From contig JABWAT010000002.1 in the NCBI GenBank assembly GCA_013360915.1, positions 446,098 to 510,097 of the forward strand: a stretch of 64,000 bases of DNA, written 5' to 3'. This DNA is from Bacteroidota bacterium (lineage in GTDB: Bacteria; Bacteroidota; JABWAT01). Position numbers and translations under genes: made by a program. The notes beneath the pieces were generated by a model. The model ran no database searches. It saw nothing but the letters and a program-made list of their open reading frames with translations, and was not told where the DNA came from. This document shows, piece after piece, positions 1-9,868 of the stretch (position 1 is its first letter; each line of letters opens with the position of its first letter).

Positions 1-3000
1 CCTTTTTTTACAATTGGTTCGGGCGGTGGGGCTGATATCGGTTCTTCGCCCTGAGTGTAGGCAGGGAACCGAATGACAAACTCGGTGCCAATACCGGGTT
101 GACTTTTAACATCAATGGTTCCGCGATGACGGCTTACTGCACCGAAAACCTGTGAAAGTCCCAATCCGGATCCTTTTACGCCTTTTGTGGTGAAAAATGG
201 CTCAAATATTTTCCTGACGGTGGCCTCGTCCATTCCGATGGCGTCGTCCAGAATTCTGACTTCCACTTCCGTATCGGTTGGTTGGCTGGTCCGGATGGTT
301 ATGGTTCCATCGGTGCGGTAAGCATCTATGGCGTTGAGAATCAGATTGGTGAATGAGGCCCGTAATTCGGCCTGATTCCCATAAATCCTGGGGGAAGGTG
401 AGACCAGATGCCGGTTAAAAGAAATCTGAATGGATTCCTTTTTTCGCCGTTCATTCATTCGGTACTGGGTCATATCCATGACATCATCGAGCAATGAATT
501 GATCTCAACGGCTGCAACACGGTCATCGGCGGTCTGCCGGCTGAATTCCTGCAACTGACTGATAATGTAAGCGCCATCCATGGAGGCCTTCTCAATTACG
601 GTCAGCTGACGGTTCAGTTCCGGATCCTTGTGCTTTTTGTTAAGCAGGTTGGCAGAACCGAGAATAATCGAAAGAACATTATTGATGTCATGGGCAATCC
701 CGCTGGCTAATTGCCCGACCACCCTCATTTTTTCAGTATGGATCAACTGCTCCTGGCTGAGTTTCAGTTCAGCCGTACGGGCTTCGACCAGACTTTCGAG
801 TTCCACGTTTCGTTTCTGAAGTTGAGCTGCGCGGTAACGGACCCAGGAAACGACCAATCCGATTATCAGCAGTACAACCAGTCCGATAAACCAACGGGTT
901 TTGTAAAAAGGAGGGACAATCTCAATCAGAAGGGCTGTTCCGGTTTCATTCCATACCCCATCGGCATTGGAGGCACGGATCTGAAGACTGTAAGATCCGG
1001 CATCGAGGTTGGTGAAAGTGACAAACCGCCGGTTACCCAGCATGACCCAATCTTTATCGAATCCTTCCAGTTTATACATGTAATTGTTTCGGGACGGATT
1101 CACAAAATCAAGCGCAGAAAACTCGATGCTGAAGAAGTAATCGCGGGAATCAATGGCAAGTGTTTCTCCGGAAAGCTGGTAGGGAAGCAGGTTGACCGGC
1201 TGATCCAGTATCCGGGCTGAGGTGATCGCAACCCGGGGTGGATTCGGGTTGTCGGTGATATCCAGTGGATAAAACCAGGAGATACCTTCCAGTCCGCCGA
1301 AGTACATCGACTGAGTGCTCTCATGAAAATAGAAGGCACCCTGGTTAAACTCATTGGAGAGTATTCCGTCGGCTTCATCAAAGAACCGCAGGGACTGAAG
1401 CTTGTCTGCATCGGGATGAAACCGGACCAGACCACTGTTGGTACTCATCCAGAGATTTCCGTTACGGTCGGGCAGCACCCCATAGATAAAAGAGGATGGA
1501 AGTCCAGATTTATCGAAATACCTGACAAACGTCTGGTTCTGTGGTAAAAACAGCGTGAGTCCACGTGATGTGGCAATCCAGATGCGTCCTTTGAAATCCT
1601 CATGAATATCGTTGATGGTATTATGGCTGAGTGAGGCCGGATTACCGGAATCACTGAGGTAGCGGATGTAGGAATTGCTATCTGGCGTAGAAAAGCGGAT
1701 CAGTCCGAAATCGGTGCAATAATAATAGGATCCATCCGAGGCCTGCAGCAGGCTGTTGACCACCAACTGGTTTTTAGGAACAGGCCCAAATCTGCTGAAG
1801 CGACGTTCCTGCCGGTTGTAATGATAGACTCCGTCACTGGTTGCCACCAGCCATCGCTGGTCGCGGTCACTGTAAAACCGGTAAACGCCAAAGGCGGGAA
1901 ATTGGGTGGGACCCTTATCCGTCGGGCGAAACCTGATTACCTCACCGGTGGAAAGATTATGAACCGATAAACCGGCATTGTCTGTGCCCACCCATAACCA
2001 TCCGGCTGAATCAATGGCCACGGCCATGATCCGGTCGGTGTTGGGTGCCAGGAAATGACCCGATCCGGCCCGGTACAGATCGGTTGTACCGGTGGTTAAA
2101 TTCACACGGGCCAAACCACCCCCATAGGAACCCTGCCAGACGACATTCTTGTCACGCAGGACTGCCATGGTCACCGGATCTCCCAGTGGATGGGTTCGTT
2201 TTGAAATAGAATAAAACCGGGTCGGCCTTGAATCAGTTTTATTCAGTCCGTAACCATCAGTTCCGATCCAGATCATTCCAGCCTGGTCATGAAAAATTGA
2301 ATTGATAAAATCAGAAGACAGGAAGTGATCCGTACTTCCTCCCTTCAGATGACCAACCACCTGATTGGTGATGGGATTGTAGACCAGAACACCATTTCCA
2401 TAAGTCCCGATCCAGAGGTTTCCATCATGACCTTCGACCATTTCTACGAAAGTAGGCTCGTCTTCACTTTTGCGGAGTACCGATGTGGTATGATATAACC
2501 CGGTGGTTGAATCAAACCATTTCAGTCCGGTGGAGGTCATAACCCAGATTTTTCCGTTTGAATCCTGCAGCAATCCGTAGATCCGGCCTGAAAAAACAGG
2601 TCCTGTTCCAGAAGACGATTGCCCGTTGAATAACCGGAATTGTCCGTTTGCAGGATCGAACAATGAAAGACCGCGATTGGTGGCCACCCAGATCCGGTCG
2701 GATTGGTCTACCAGAACCGCTGTGGGGCGAATGGCAGGAAGTCCGGATTTATCCTGAGGTGAATGGGTGAATACCCGAAGGGTTCGGTTTTGGGTATTGA
2801 TCTCGTACAGGCGGTCTGTGGCCCCTATCAGCACCCGGTTCCCGGTGACAGGCATCAGGAAAGTCAGGTGAGTGGGAACAAAGGTGGAATCCTGATTCAG
2901 TAACCAGTTCCAGCGGGTGACCTTTTCCGTGACCGGATTAAATTGATTGATACCTTGAGAGGTCAGCATCCAGATCTGACCGTTCCTGTCAGGTTTCATG

Positions 3001-3275
3001 TCGAATATGAAACCATCATCGAGACTCAGACTGTCTTCAGGGTCGGGCCTGTATACACGGAAAGAGTATCCGTCAAACCGGTTCAACCCATCCTGGGTGG
3101 CGATCCAGAGAAATCCCTGGCGATCCATGACAATCCGGTTTGCAGAATTCTGACTGAGCCCATTGCGGATCGACCACTTTTCAATCCGGTTTTTCCAATC
3201 AGCCGGAGAGCCGACTCCAGTGTAACCATTGGAGAAGAACAGGCCTGCAACAACGATGGATAGCAAAAATCGCAT
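1..3275 (-). CDS. Beta-propeller hybrid-type sensor histidine kinase (partial, 3' end beyond window)
   Basis: Membrane sensor kinase of the HTCS kind. The minus-strand frame is open from ATG at 3275 to the window edge (1,091 codons). After a signal peptide come repeated Reg_prop blades (WIATQDGL, WIGTYGNG and WIGTDGYG-type motifs) to about residue 700, then a Y_Y_Y domain, one transmembrane helix near residues 795-815, a short coiled coil, a HisKA-like box GIAHDINN with the phosphoacceptor His near residue 862, and a HATPase domain with GLGL. The last readable residues form a Pro/Glu-rich linker ending in VKKG. That suggests a further domain, most likely a receiver, outside the window (inference). 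It lies 83 bases downstream of metH on the same strand. The periplasmic ligand is unknown. Confidence 0.9.
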   Translation of the reverse strand, partial: MRFLLSIVVAGLFFSNGYTGVGSPADWKNRIEKWSIRNGLSQNSANRIVMDRQGFLWIATQDGLNRFDGYSFRVYRPDPEDSLSLDDGFIFDMKPDRNGQIWMLTSQGINQFNPVTEKVTRWNWLLNQDSTFVPTHLTFLMPVTGNRVLIGATDRLYEINTQNRTLRVFTHSPQDKSGLPAIRPTAVLVDQSDRIWVATNRGLSLFDPANGQFRLFNGQSSSGTGPVFSGRIYGLLQDSNGKIWVMTSTGLKWFDSTTGLYHTTSVLRKSEDEPTFVEMVEGHDGNLWIGTYGNGVLVYNPITNQVVGHLKGGSTDHFLSSDFINSIFHDQAGMIWIGTDGYGLNKTDSRPTRFYSISKRTHPLGDPVTMAVLRDKNVVWQGSYGGGLARVNLTTGTTDLYRAGSGHFLAPNTDRIMAVAIDSAGWLWVGTDNAGLSVHNLSTGEVIRFRPTDKGPTQFPAFGVYRFYSDRDQRWLVATSDGVYHYNRQERRFSRFGPVPKNQLVVNSLLQASDGSYYYCTDFGLIRFSTPDSNSYIRYLSDSGNPASLSHNTINDIHEDFKGRIWIATSRGLTLFLPQNQTFVRYFDKSGLPSSFIYGVLPDRNGNLWMSTNSGLVRFHPDADKLQSLRFFDEADGILSNEFNQGAFYFHESTQSMYFGGLEGISWFYPLDITDNPNPPRVAITSARILDQPVNLLPYQLSGETLAIDSRDYFFSIEFSALDFVNPSRNNYMYKLEGFDKDWVMLGNRRFVTFTNLDAGSYSLQIRASNADGVWNETGTALLIEIVPPFYKTRWFIGLVVLLIIGLVVSWVRYRAAQLQKRNVELESLVEARTAELKLSQEQLIHTEKMRVVGQLASGIAHDINNVLSIILGSANLLNKKHKDPELNRQLTVIEKASMDGAYIISQLQEFSRQTADDRVAAVEINSLLDDVMDMTQYRMNERRKKESIQISFNRHLVSPSPRIYGNQAELRASFTNLILNAIDAYRTDGTITIRTSQPTDTEVEVRILDDAIGMDEATVRKIFEPFFTTKGVKGSGLGLSQVFGAVSRHRGTIDVKSQPGIGTEFVIRFPAYTQGEEPISAPPPEPIVKK

Positions 3276-3311
3276 TCAGTTTACATTCTGCTTGTGGGTA
3301 TTCAGATAACC

Positions 3312-3342
3312 AGAATTTAATGGAATTACCTTCCGAATCAAA
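3312..3342 (-). promoter_or_regulatory. Possible Bacteroidota-type promoter for the sensor kinase
   Basis: On the minus strand TTTG (3342-3339) is followed after 19 bases by TAAATTCT (3319-3312), a partial match to TAnnTTTG. It sits about 37 bases upstream of the ATG at 3275, in the gap behind metH. Confidence 0.35.
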
Positions 3343-3358
3343 ATGATTTTTCCCACGA

Positions 3359-6300
3359 TCAGGGGTTGTAGGAAAGGACCGGTGCGAGCCATTTTTCGGT
3401 TTCGGCAAGGGAAAGCCCTTTTCTGGCTGCATAATCTGTAACCTGATCGTTCCCGATTTTTCCAATGGCAAAGTAGTCGGCCTCCGGATGGGAAAAATAC
3501 CAGCCGGAAACCGAGGCGGCCGGATACATGGCCATTGATTCGGTCAGACTGATTCCGGTATATTTTTTTACATCGAGCCATTGCCAGATGACCGGTTTTT
3601 CCGTATGGTCAGGGCAGGCAGGATAGCCGGGGGCAGGCCGGATTCCCACATACTTTTCACGGATCAGGTCCTCGCCAGAAAGCGACTCGCCGGCCGCATA
3701 GCCCCAATAGTCGGTCCTGATCAGCTGATGAAGTCGTTCAGCGAAGGCCTCGGCAAGCCGGTCGGCAAGAGATTTGGCCAGAATAGCGCGGTAATCATCA
3801 TGTTTCTCTTCGAAAGATCTGACCAGAGCGTCCAATCCGTGTCCGGCAGTGACGGCAAAGCCACCCAGATAGTCAACCAGACCAGACTGTACCGGGGCAA
3901 TAAAGTCGGCAAGGGATTTATTCGCATTCCCACCGGTCTTTTCTCCCTGCTGTCTGAGCATTCTGAATCGAACAAAGGGTTCCTTTCTGTCGGTATCCTT
4001 CCAAACCACCACATCATCTCCTTCCGAATTGGCAGGATAAAGACCTGCCACCCCATCGGCTTTCAGAAGCTGGCGGCTGATGATGGTATCCAGCAGTTCG
4101 TTGGCATCAGAAAACAATTGGGAAGCCTCTTTGCCAACCACAGGATCTGTGAGTATAGCAGGATATTTTCCTGCCAGTTCCCAGGCCTGAAAAAAGGGAG
4201 TCCAGTCGATAAAGGATCTCAGATCAGAAAGGGGATAATTCTTTAAGACGGTGATACCGGGTTTTTTGGGAACCGGAGGATGATACCCGCTCCAGTTCAG
4301 AGCCGGTTTATTGGCCCGGGCGGTCTCAATACTTACCACCTGCCGGTCGTTCTGACGGTTCTGATGTCTTTTCCGCAGTTCTTCATACTCGGCCTGAATC
4401 CCTGTAACCAATTCAGCTTTCAGGTCGGGAGTGGTAAGAGAATTGACCACCGGGACGCTGCGCGAGGCATCGAGCACATGAATGACCGGCTGATCATAAA
4501 CAGGCGCAATCTTGACAGCGGTATGAATACGTGACGTCGTGGCTCCTCCGATCAGAAGCGGCTGACGGAATCCCTGCCGTTTCAATTCGGAGGCAACATG
4601 AACCATTTCATCGAGCGACGGGGTGATCAGTCCGCTTAATCCAATCACATCCACCTGATGTTCTTTTGCTGCAGCCAGAATCTTGTCAGAGGGGACCATG
4701 ACCCCCAGATCAATGATGTCAAAATTGTTGCACCCCAGAACCACTGCCACAATGTTTTTTCCGATGTCATGCACATCACCCTTGACGGTTGCAAGTAATA
4801 CTTTCGCACGGGCACGGGCAGCCACCTGGTTCTTTTTCTGTTCTTCAATGTGAGGAATCAGCCACGCAACCGATTTTTTCATCACCCGCGCACTTTTTAC
4901 TACCTGGGGTAGGAACATTTTTCCGGCACCAAACAAATCACCCACGTGATTCATCCCATCCATGAGCGGACCTTCAATCACCGACAGCGGGTCCCCCGTT
5001 TTAGAAAAGGCTTCGGCTGTGTCCTCATCAATATATTCTACGATGCCTTTAACAAGCGCATGCTTCAGCCGGTCTTCAACGGGCAACAAACGCCATTCAT
5101 CAGCAGCCTTTTCCTGTTTATCGGTGGATTTCAGGGAATCGGCCAGCCGGATAAGCCGTTCGGTGGCATCGGGCCGGCGGTTCAGGATCACATCTTCAAC
5201 ATGGCTGAGCAAATCGTCCGGGATCGATTCATATACCTCGAGCTGCCCTGCATTCACAATCCCCATATCCATTCCGGCCCGGATGGCATGAAAAAGAAAG
5301 GCGGAGTGCATGGCTTCCCGGACCCGGTCATTGCCCCGGAAAGAGAAGGAGATGTTACTAACCCCACCGCTGACTTTGGCAAGTGGAAGGTTTTTCTTAA
5401 TCCACTCGGTGGCCCTGATAAAATCAATGGCGTAGTTATTGTGTTCCTCCATCCCGGTTGCCACCGTCAGGATGTTCGGGTCGAAAATGATGTCCTGAGG
5501 CGGGAACCCGATATCATTTACGAGGATGCGGTAAGCCCGTTCACAGATGGCAATCCGGCGCTCGAAGGTATCTGCCTGTCCCTGTTCATCAAAAGCCATG
5601 ACAATCACACTGGCCCCGTATTTTCTGACGAGTCGGGCATGGTGTCTGAATGCTTCTTCGCCTTCCTTCAGACTGATGGAATTCACAATGGATTTTCCCT
5701 GAAGATATTTCAGCCCTGCTTCAATCACCGACCATTTTGAAGAGTCGATCATGACGGGAACTCTGGCTATATCGGGTTCTGCGGCCAGCAGTTTGATAAA
5801 CCGTTCCATGGCAGCTTCAGAATCGAGCATGCCTTCATCCAGGTTGATATCGATAATCTGGGCGCCGGCTTCCACCTGCTGTCGTGCGATGGCCAGCGCT
5901 TCATCATAGGCACCGGCCAGAATCAGCTTCGCAAATTTCCGCGAACCCGAAACGTTCGTCCGTTCACCCACATTGACAAAGTTGGTTTCCGGACGAATAA
6001 CAAGGGGTTCCAGTCCCGAAAGACGCAGATAGGGAGGTAAAGCGGGCAGCATCCGGGGCTTCAGGTTTCTGATATGGTCAGCCATGTGTCTGATGTGATC
6101 AGGGGTGGTTCCGCAGCACCCTCCGACAATATTGGCGTAACCTGATCGGGCAAAATCCTCGACATCGCAAGCCATCATGTCCGGAGTTTCATCATAACCG
6201 CCAAACGCATTGGGAAGTCCTGCATTTGGGTAGACAGAAACAAAGACCGGACAGGCATTGGACAGTTCCTCCAGAAACGGACGCATCTGCCGGGCACCCA

Positions 6301-7051
6301 AGGCACAATTCAGACCAACCGACACAAGGTTCCGGGTATGCAGAACCGAGGTCAGCATGGCTTCGGGGGTCTGTCCGGAAAGCGTTCGTCCGCTGGCATC
6401 AACAATGGTTCCGCTGATCATGACGGGAATGTTCAGTTGTCTGGCTTCACATTCATCTTCAACCGCCATGATGGCCGCTTTTGCATTCAGTGTATCGAAA
6501 ATCGTTTCTATCAGCAGGATGTCCACGCCGCCATCGAGAAGACCCCTGGTTTGTTCACGGTAGGCTTCATAAACCTGATCGAAACTGACTGCCCGGAAAC
6601 CAGGGTCGTTTACATCGGGTGACAGGGTCAGTGTCCGGTTGGTGGGTCCGAGGGCTCCGGCGGCGAATCTTGGCTTTTCCGGCGTACGGGTCGTAAATTC
6701 GCGGCAGGCTTTTACGGCCAGCCGGGCAGCTTCCAGGTTTATTTCATAAACCAGATGTTCCAGATGATAGTCTGCCTGTGATAAACGGTTGGCGTTGAAG
6801 GTATTGGTTTCAATCAGGTCCGATCCGGCTTCCAGATACTGGCAGTGAATATCAAAAATCACATCGGGCCGGGTGATAGCCAGCAAGTCATTGTTACCTT
6901 TCAGCGGGTGCGGATGGTCCAGAAGGCGATCTCCCCTGAAGTCGGGTTCCTGCAGATGAAACCGCTGAATCATGGTTCCCATGGCTCCGTCCAGAAGAAG
7001 GATACGGGTGGATAACAGGTCAGTAATCGGATGTTTAATCAGTAATGCCAA
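3359..7051 (-). CDS. metH: Cobalamin-dependent methionine synthase
   Basis: Transfers a methyl group from 5-methyltetrahydrofolate to homocysteine through cobalamin, in the cytoplasm. At 1,230 residues it matches the usual four-module length. The N-terminal homocysteine domain starts with [12 protein letters not shown] and carries zinc-ligand cysteines in GLNCALG (near 248) and GGCCGT (near 311). The pterin-binding domain covers about 350-620. The cobalamin cap and B12 domain contain DVHDIGK near residue 755, with the axial His. The C-terminal reactivation domain contains [12 protein letters not shown]. The start is TTG at 7051; the spacing to the catalytic core fits E. coli MetH. No cobalamin or SAM riboswitch fits in the 92 bases upstream. 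Confidence 0.97.
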   Translation of the reverse strand: MALLIKHPITDLLSTRILLLDGAMGTMIQRFHLQEPDFRGDRLLDHPHPLKGNNDLLAITRPDVIFDIHCQYLEAGSDLIETNTFNANRLSQADYHLEHLVYEINLEAARLAVKACREFTTRTPEKPRFAAGALGPTNRTLTLSPDVNDPGFRAVSFDQVYEAYREQTRGLLDGGVDILLIETIFDTLNAKAAIMAVEDECEARQLNIPVMISGTIVDASGRTLSGQTPEAMLTSVLHTRNLVSVGLNCALGARQMRPFLEELSNACPVFVSVYPNAGLPNAFGGYDETPDMMACDVEDFARSGYANIVGGCCGTTPDHIRHMADHIRNLKPRMLPALPPYLRLSGLEPLVIRPETNFVNVGERTNVSGSRKFAKLILAGAYDEALAIARQQVEAGAQIIDINLDEGMLDSEAAMERFIKLLAAEPDIARVPVMIDSSKWSVIEAGLKYLQGKSIVNSISLKEGEEAFRHHARLVRKYGASVIVMAFDEQGQADTFERRIAICERAYRILVNDIGFPPQDIIFDPNILTVATGMEEHNNYAIDFIRATEWIKKNLPLAKVSGGVSNISFSFRGNDRVREAMHSAFLFHAIRAGMDMGIVNAGQLEVYESIPDDLLSHVEDVILNRRPDATERLIRLADSLKSTDKQEKAADEWRLLPVEDRLKHALVKGIVEYIDEDTAEAFSKTGDPLSVIEGPLMDGMNHVGDLFGAGKMFLPQVVKSARVMKKSVAWLIPHIEEQKKNQVAARARAKVLLATVKGDVHDIGKNIVAVVLGCNNFDIIDLGVMVPSDKILAAAKEHQVDVIGLSGLITPSLDEMVHVASELKRQGFRQPLLIGGATTSRIHTAVKIAPVYDQPVIHVLDASRSVPVVNSLTTPDLKAELVTGIQAEYEELRKRHQNRQNDRQVVSIETARANKPALNWSGYHPPVPKKPGITVLKNYPLSDLRSFIDWTPFFQAWELAGKYPAILTDPVVGKEASQLFSDANELLDTIISRQLLKADGVAGLYPANSEGDDVVVWKDTDRKEPFVRFRMLRQQGEKTGGNANKSLADFIAPVQSGLVDYLGGFAVTAGHGLDALVRSFEEKHDDYRAILAKSLADRLAEAFAERLHQLIRTDYWGYAAGESLSGEDLIREKYVGIRPAPGYPACPDHTEKPVIWQWLDVKKYTGISLTESMAMYPAASVSGWYFSHPEADYFAIGKIGNDQVTDYAARKGLSLAETEKWLAPVLSYNP

Positions 7052-7143
7052 GTCTCTCTGCCAATCTTTATTTTCACGTAATGTGTAAAGCTAAAAAAAT
7101 AAGTTCCTCTAATCCATTTAACTGAGAAAACATAGATTCCTGC

Positions 7144-8277
7144 ATGAAAAAAGCAATTAAAACGGCCATCATCACCACGGTGAGGCATAATGTTGGTGAT
7201 GATTTCGTCCGTGAAGGAATCAAACATCTTCTCACCTCGGCCTTTCCTGACCGGCAATTCCACTTTCAATCGATTCACAAACATGCCCCGATTTCGAGTA
7301 CTTATGGTTTTGAATGGTTGCGTGATAACCGGTTTGCCCGGCGGATCGACCGGTTTTTACCGGTTAGTCTGTTGCCCGACCGGATCCGTGAAGCAGACCT
7401 GATTATTCAATCCGGCGCACCGGTATTCTGGTGTCTGCCATCCGATCATTCCTATTGCAGCCAGAATGAATGGTACCAGCCTCTGATGGTCCGTCGAAGA
7501 GGGATGAATCCTTCTGTCCCATTTATCAATCTGGCTGGAGGAAGTTGTCAGCCATATTTTTCTGCAGGAGAGGAGTTCGACCGGTTCCCTGCAGAGTATG
7601 AGTATATCAGAAAGCTTACCCGGGAAAGTGTCCTTACCACGGTTCGTGATCCGCTGGCCGCTCAGATTTGTGCAAAAGCCGGAGTTTCAGCACTTCCGGT
7701 TTTACCCTGCACCAGCATTTTTGCGGTGGATTACCACAACATCCATCCAAAACCGGGCGAGTACGTGGTATTTAACTACATGGAAGGAGGAGCTCATTTC
7801 ACCCTCGGTCAGAAAATCAACAGTCAGGAATGGCGCCAGACGGTTCTCAGGCTTTATGGGCATCTGAAAACAACGATCCGGGTGGTTTTTTCCTGTCACA
7901 ACAAGAAGGAAATCGGTGAAGTCAGAAATCTGATCCCGGATGCAGAGATTTTCTTCAGTGAAGACTATCTGGAATTCATGCGGTTTTATTCCGGGGCGAG
8001 CTTCGGAGTGATGAACCGTGTACACGGTGCTTTTCTCATGGCCAGCCTGGGTAAACCAAGTCTGATAATCGGAAATGACAGCCGGGCCAGAATGGCAGAA
8101 ATGATCGGATTGAAATCCTGGTTCATTAATGATGCCACTACCGATGAGATGTTCAGGGCTCTGGAACAACTGATCAATGGGTTGCAGGATTATCCGGCGG
8201 TTATCGGTGGTATTAAAAACGAATCGCGCAAAACCTACCAGAATTTGTTGATTCAATCCCTCGGAAACCAGATATGA
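7144..8277 (+). CDS. Polysaccharide pyruvyl transferase family protein
   Basis: 377 residues of the polysaccharide pyruvyl transferase (CsaB-like) family, which adds pyruvate ketals from phosphoenolpyruvate to surface glycans. Supporting signs are the N-terminal strand followed by NVGDDFVREG, the glycine-rich LAGGSCQ segment, and the C-terminal RVHGAFLMASLGKPSLIIG block typical of the family. It is divergent from metH and is the first gene of the polysaccharide operon. Its stop overlaps the next start by four bases (ATGA). The acceptor sugar cannot be read from sequence. The family is well supported; the exact donor and acceptor are inference. Confidence 0.8.
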   Translation: MKKAIKTAIITTVRHNVGDDFVREGIKHLLTSAFPDRQFHFQSIHKHAPISSTYGFEWLRDNRFARRIDRFLPVSLLPDRIREADLIIQSGAPVFWCLPSDHSYCSQNEWYQPLMVRRRGMNPSVPFINLAGGSCQPYFSAGEEFDRFPAEYEYIRKLTRESVLTTVRDPLAAQICAKAGVSALPVLPCTSIFAVDYHNIHPKPGEYVVFNYMEGGAHFTLGQKINSQEWRQTVLRLYGHLKTTIRVVFSCHNKKEIGEVRNLIPDAEIFFSEDYLEFMRFYSGASFGVMNRVHGAFLMASLGKPSLIIGNDSRARMAEMIGLKSWFINDATTDEMFRALEQLINGLQDYPAVIGGIKNESRKTYQNLLIQSLGNQI

Positions 8278-9845
8278 AGTACCGGTTTGTCCTTCTTCAA
8301 ATGGTTGGATGGTTTATTTTGGGTGCTTGTACCTCCCTGACCGATGAACCATTTATCGATTCAACGGACCTGACCGGTTTTTCTCTCCAGAAATCACAGG
8401 ATTCGCTGATTCTGAAACCCGGACAGTCTGAACAGACTGGTTCAAATCTGACTGTTTCTGATTCGGAGTTTCTGATTAAGCTGGTTTCATCCGTTCAACC
8501 GGCTTCCTCCACATTAAAATTGCAAAACCTTAATGTGTTGATAACTTCTCCTTCCGGAATCCGTTTACCTTCTAATATCAATCTGGACCTGAGCGGAACG
8601 ACCATTACCGTTTCTCCTGAAATAAGACAGGATGGGAATGTTTTCTGGGGACGGAATGTAAAAAATGTCCGGATCATGAATGGACAGATCAATGGTAACC
8701 GGGATCAACTTCCCGATCATGTGAATATTGCCGGAATCGTGATCACCGGGGCCTCTTCGGATATCAGAGTCACTGGTACTTCCTTTTCGAATCTGTCTTC
8801 AAATGGAATCAGAGTGATGGGAACCAGTGAGTCCCAACCCATCAGCAACGTAAATATCCAGAATTGTGTGTTTCTGAATACCTGCAATAAGTACAACGAT
8901 TACCTGGAACCCAATGTGGGACCGGTTAAAGGGACCACTCGTGATGATCAGGGTGCAGTAAAATTTTCCTTTGTCAATCAATTTCAGGTAAGGGATTGCA
9001 GACTGTCAGGTTCAAAGTCAGATGGCACCCATTTTTTCCGATCGAATTACGGTGAAATCAGTCAGAATACCATCATTGACAATAAAATGGGAGGCTTGTT
9101 TCTCGAAACCTGTGTGGGAATAACAGCCAGCCGGAATACAATCATGGGCAATGGATCACGGGGAATTACCGTCGAACGGGGTTCCGCCGATATTCAAATC
9201 ACCGATAACCTGGTCTCATCCAGCGGACGAGAAGGAATCTGGATTGATGATACAAAAAACATGATGGTATCTGGCAATTCATTCCGGCTGAACGGCCGGA
9301 AGGGGGATACAGACAGGACCTATCACATCAAATTTACCGATACGTCCTGGCCACAATTGGCATCCATGCCAAAAACCACCAATGTAACGGTGACAAAAAA
9401 CAAATTTCTCACCGACCGGATTCAGGTGCATGCCATTCAGATTTCCTCAGCCTGCCGGGATATCTCCATTAACAGCAACGAATTCAGAGGTGATATCCGG
9501 TCCATCAGACCTGATTGTTACATTTCAGGTGTCGGTTCAGTGACCCTTTCAGGAAATGACGGCTGGGTGACCGAAAATTCCGGAAGAATACGGTTGTTGG
9601 CATTAACCGGAAAACAAACGGTTGAAGTCCCTCATGGGCTGCAGGTCTTTGATCCGGCAAACCCGCAGATTCAGAAACAATTGGTGGTTGAAGTAAAGAC
9701 CGTCAGACCCGTATCAGATCCGTCAGCTATTCGATTTACCGTTAAAAGTGACCTGCAAAAACTGGTATTTTCCGATATTTTCATTTCTGAAAAGTTAAAC
9801 CTGAGTTCTGAGCTTGTCTGGACGGCCACTCTGGTCAGTAAATAA
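8274..9845 (+). CDS. Lipoprotein with right-handed parallel beta-helix
   Basis: 523 residues with a lipoprotein signal (FILGAC lipobox near residue 19). The body is made of short repeating rungs rich in N, G, V and I such as ISQNTIIDNKMGGLFLE and ITDNLVSSSGREGIWI, characteristic of PbH1 / NosD-type right-handed parallel beta-helices. Proteins of this fold are often polysaccharide lyases or epimerases, some in exopolysaccharide clusters (AlgG-like). That role here is inference from its position between a pyruvyl transferase and the flippase. I see no certain catalytic motif. The C-terminal ~90 residues look like a separate beta domain. Confidence 0.75.
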   Translation: MKYRFVLLQMVGWFILGACTSLTDEPFIDSTDLTGFSLQKSQDSLILKPGQSEQTGSNLTVSDSEFLIKLVSSVQPASSTLKLQNLNVLITSPSGIRLPSNINLDLSGTTITVSPEIRQDGNVFWGRNVKNVRIMNGQINGNRDQLPDHVNIAGIVITGASSDIRVTGTSFSNLSSNGIRVMGTSESQPISNVNIQNCVFLNTCNKYNDYLEPNVGPVKGTTRDDQGAVKFSFVNQFQVRDCRLSGSKSDGTHFFRSNYGEISQNTIIDNKMGGLFLETCVGITASRNTIMGNGSRGITVERGSADIQITDNLVSSSGREGIWIDDTKNMMVSGNSFRLNGRKGDTDRTYHIKFTDTSWPQLASMPKTTNVTVTKNKFLTDRIQVHAIQISSACRDISINSNEFRGDIRSIRPDCYISGVGSVTLSGNDGWVTENSGRIRLLALTGKQTVEVPHGLQVFDPANPQIQKQLVVEVKTVRPVSDPSAIRFTVKSDLQKLVFSDIFISEKLNLSSELVWTATLVSK

Positions 9846-9868
9846 TCGGGGATGACCGCCGAAGTCTC

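Noticed and set aside
711-1220. 169-codon plus-strand ORF inside the sensor kinase
   Set aside because: Antisense to the Y_Y_Y and kinase domains, which are unmistakable in the minus frame.
4946-5740. 264-codon ORF on the plus strand inside metH
   Set aside because: It lies wholly antisense to the conserved pterin and cap domains of MetH and has no recognisable motif; it is a shadow frame.
7052-7143. Cobalamin or SAM riboswitch upstream of metH
   Set aside because: Only 92 bases separate metH from the divergent gene, too few for a cobalamin riboswitch, and no B12-box or SAM-riboswitch core is visible.
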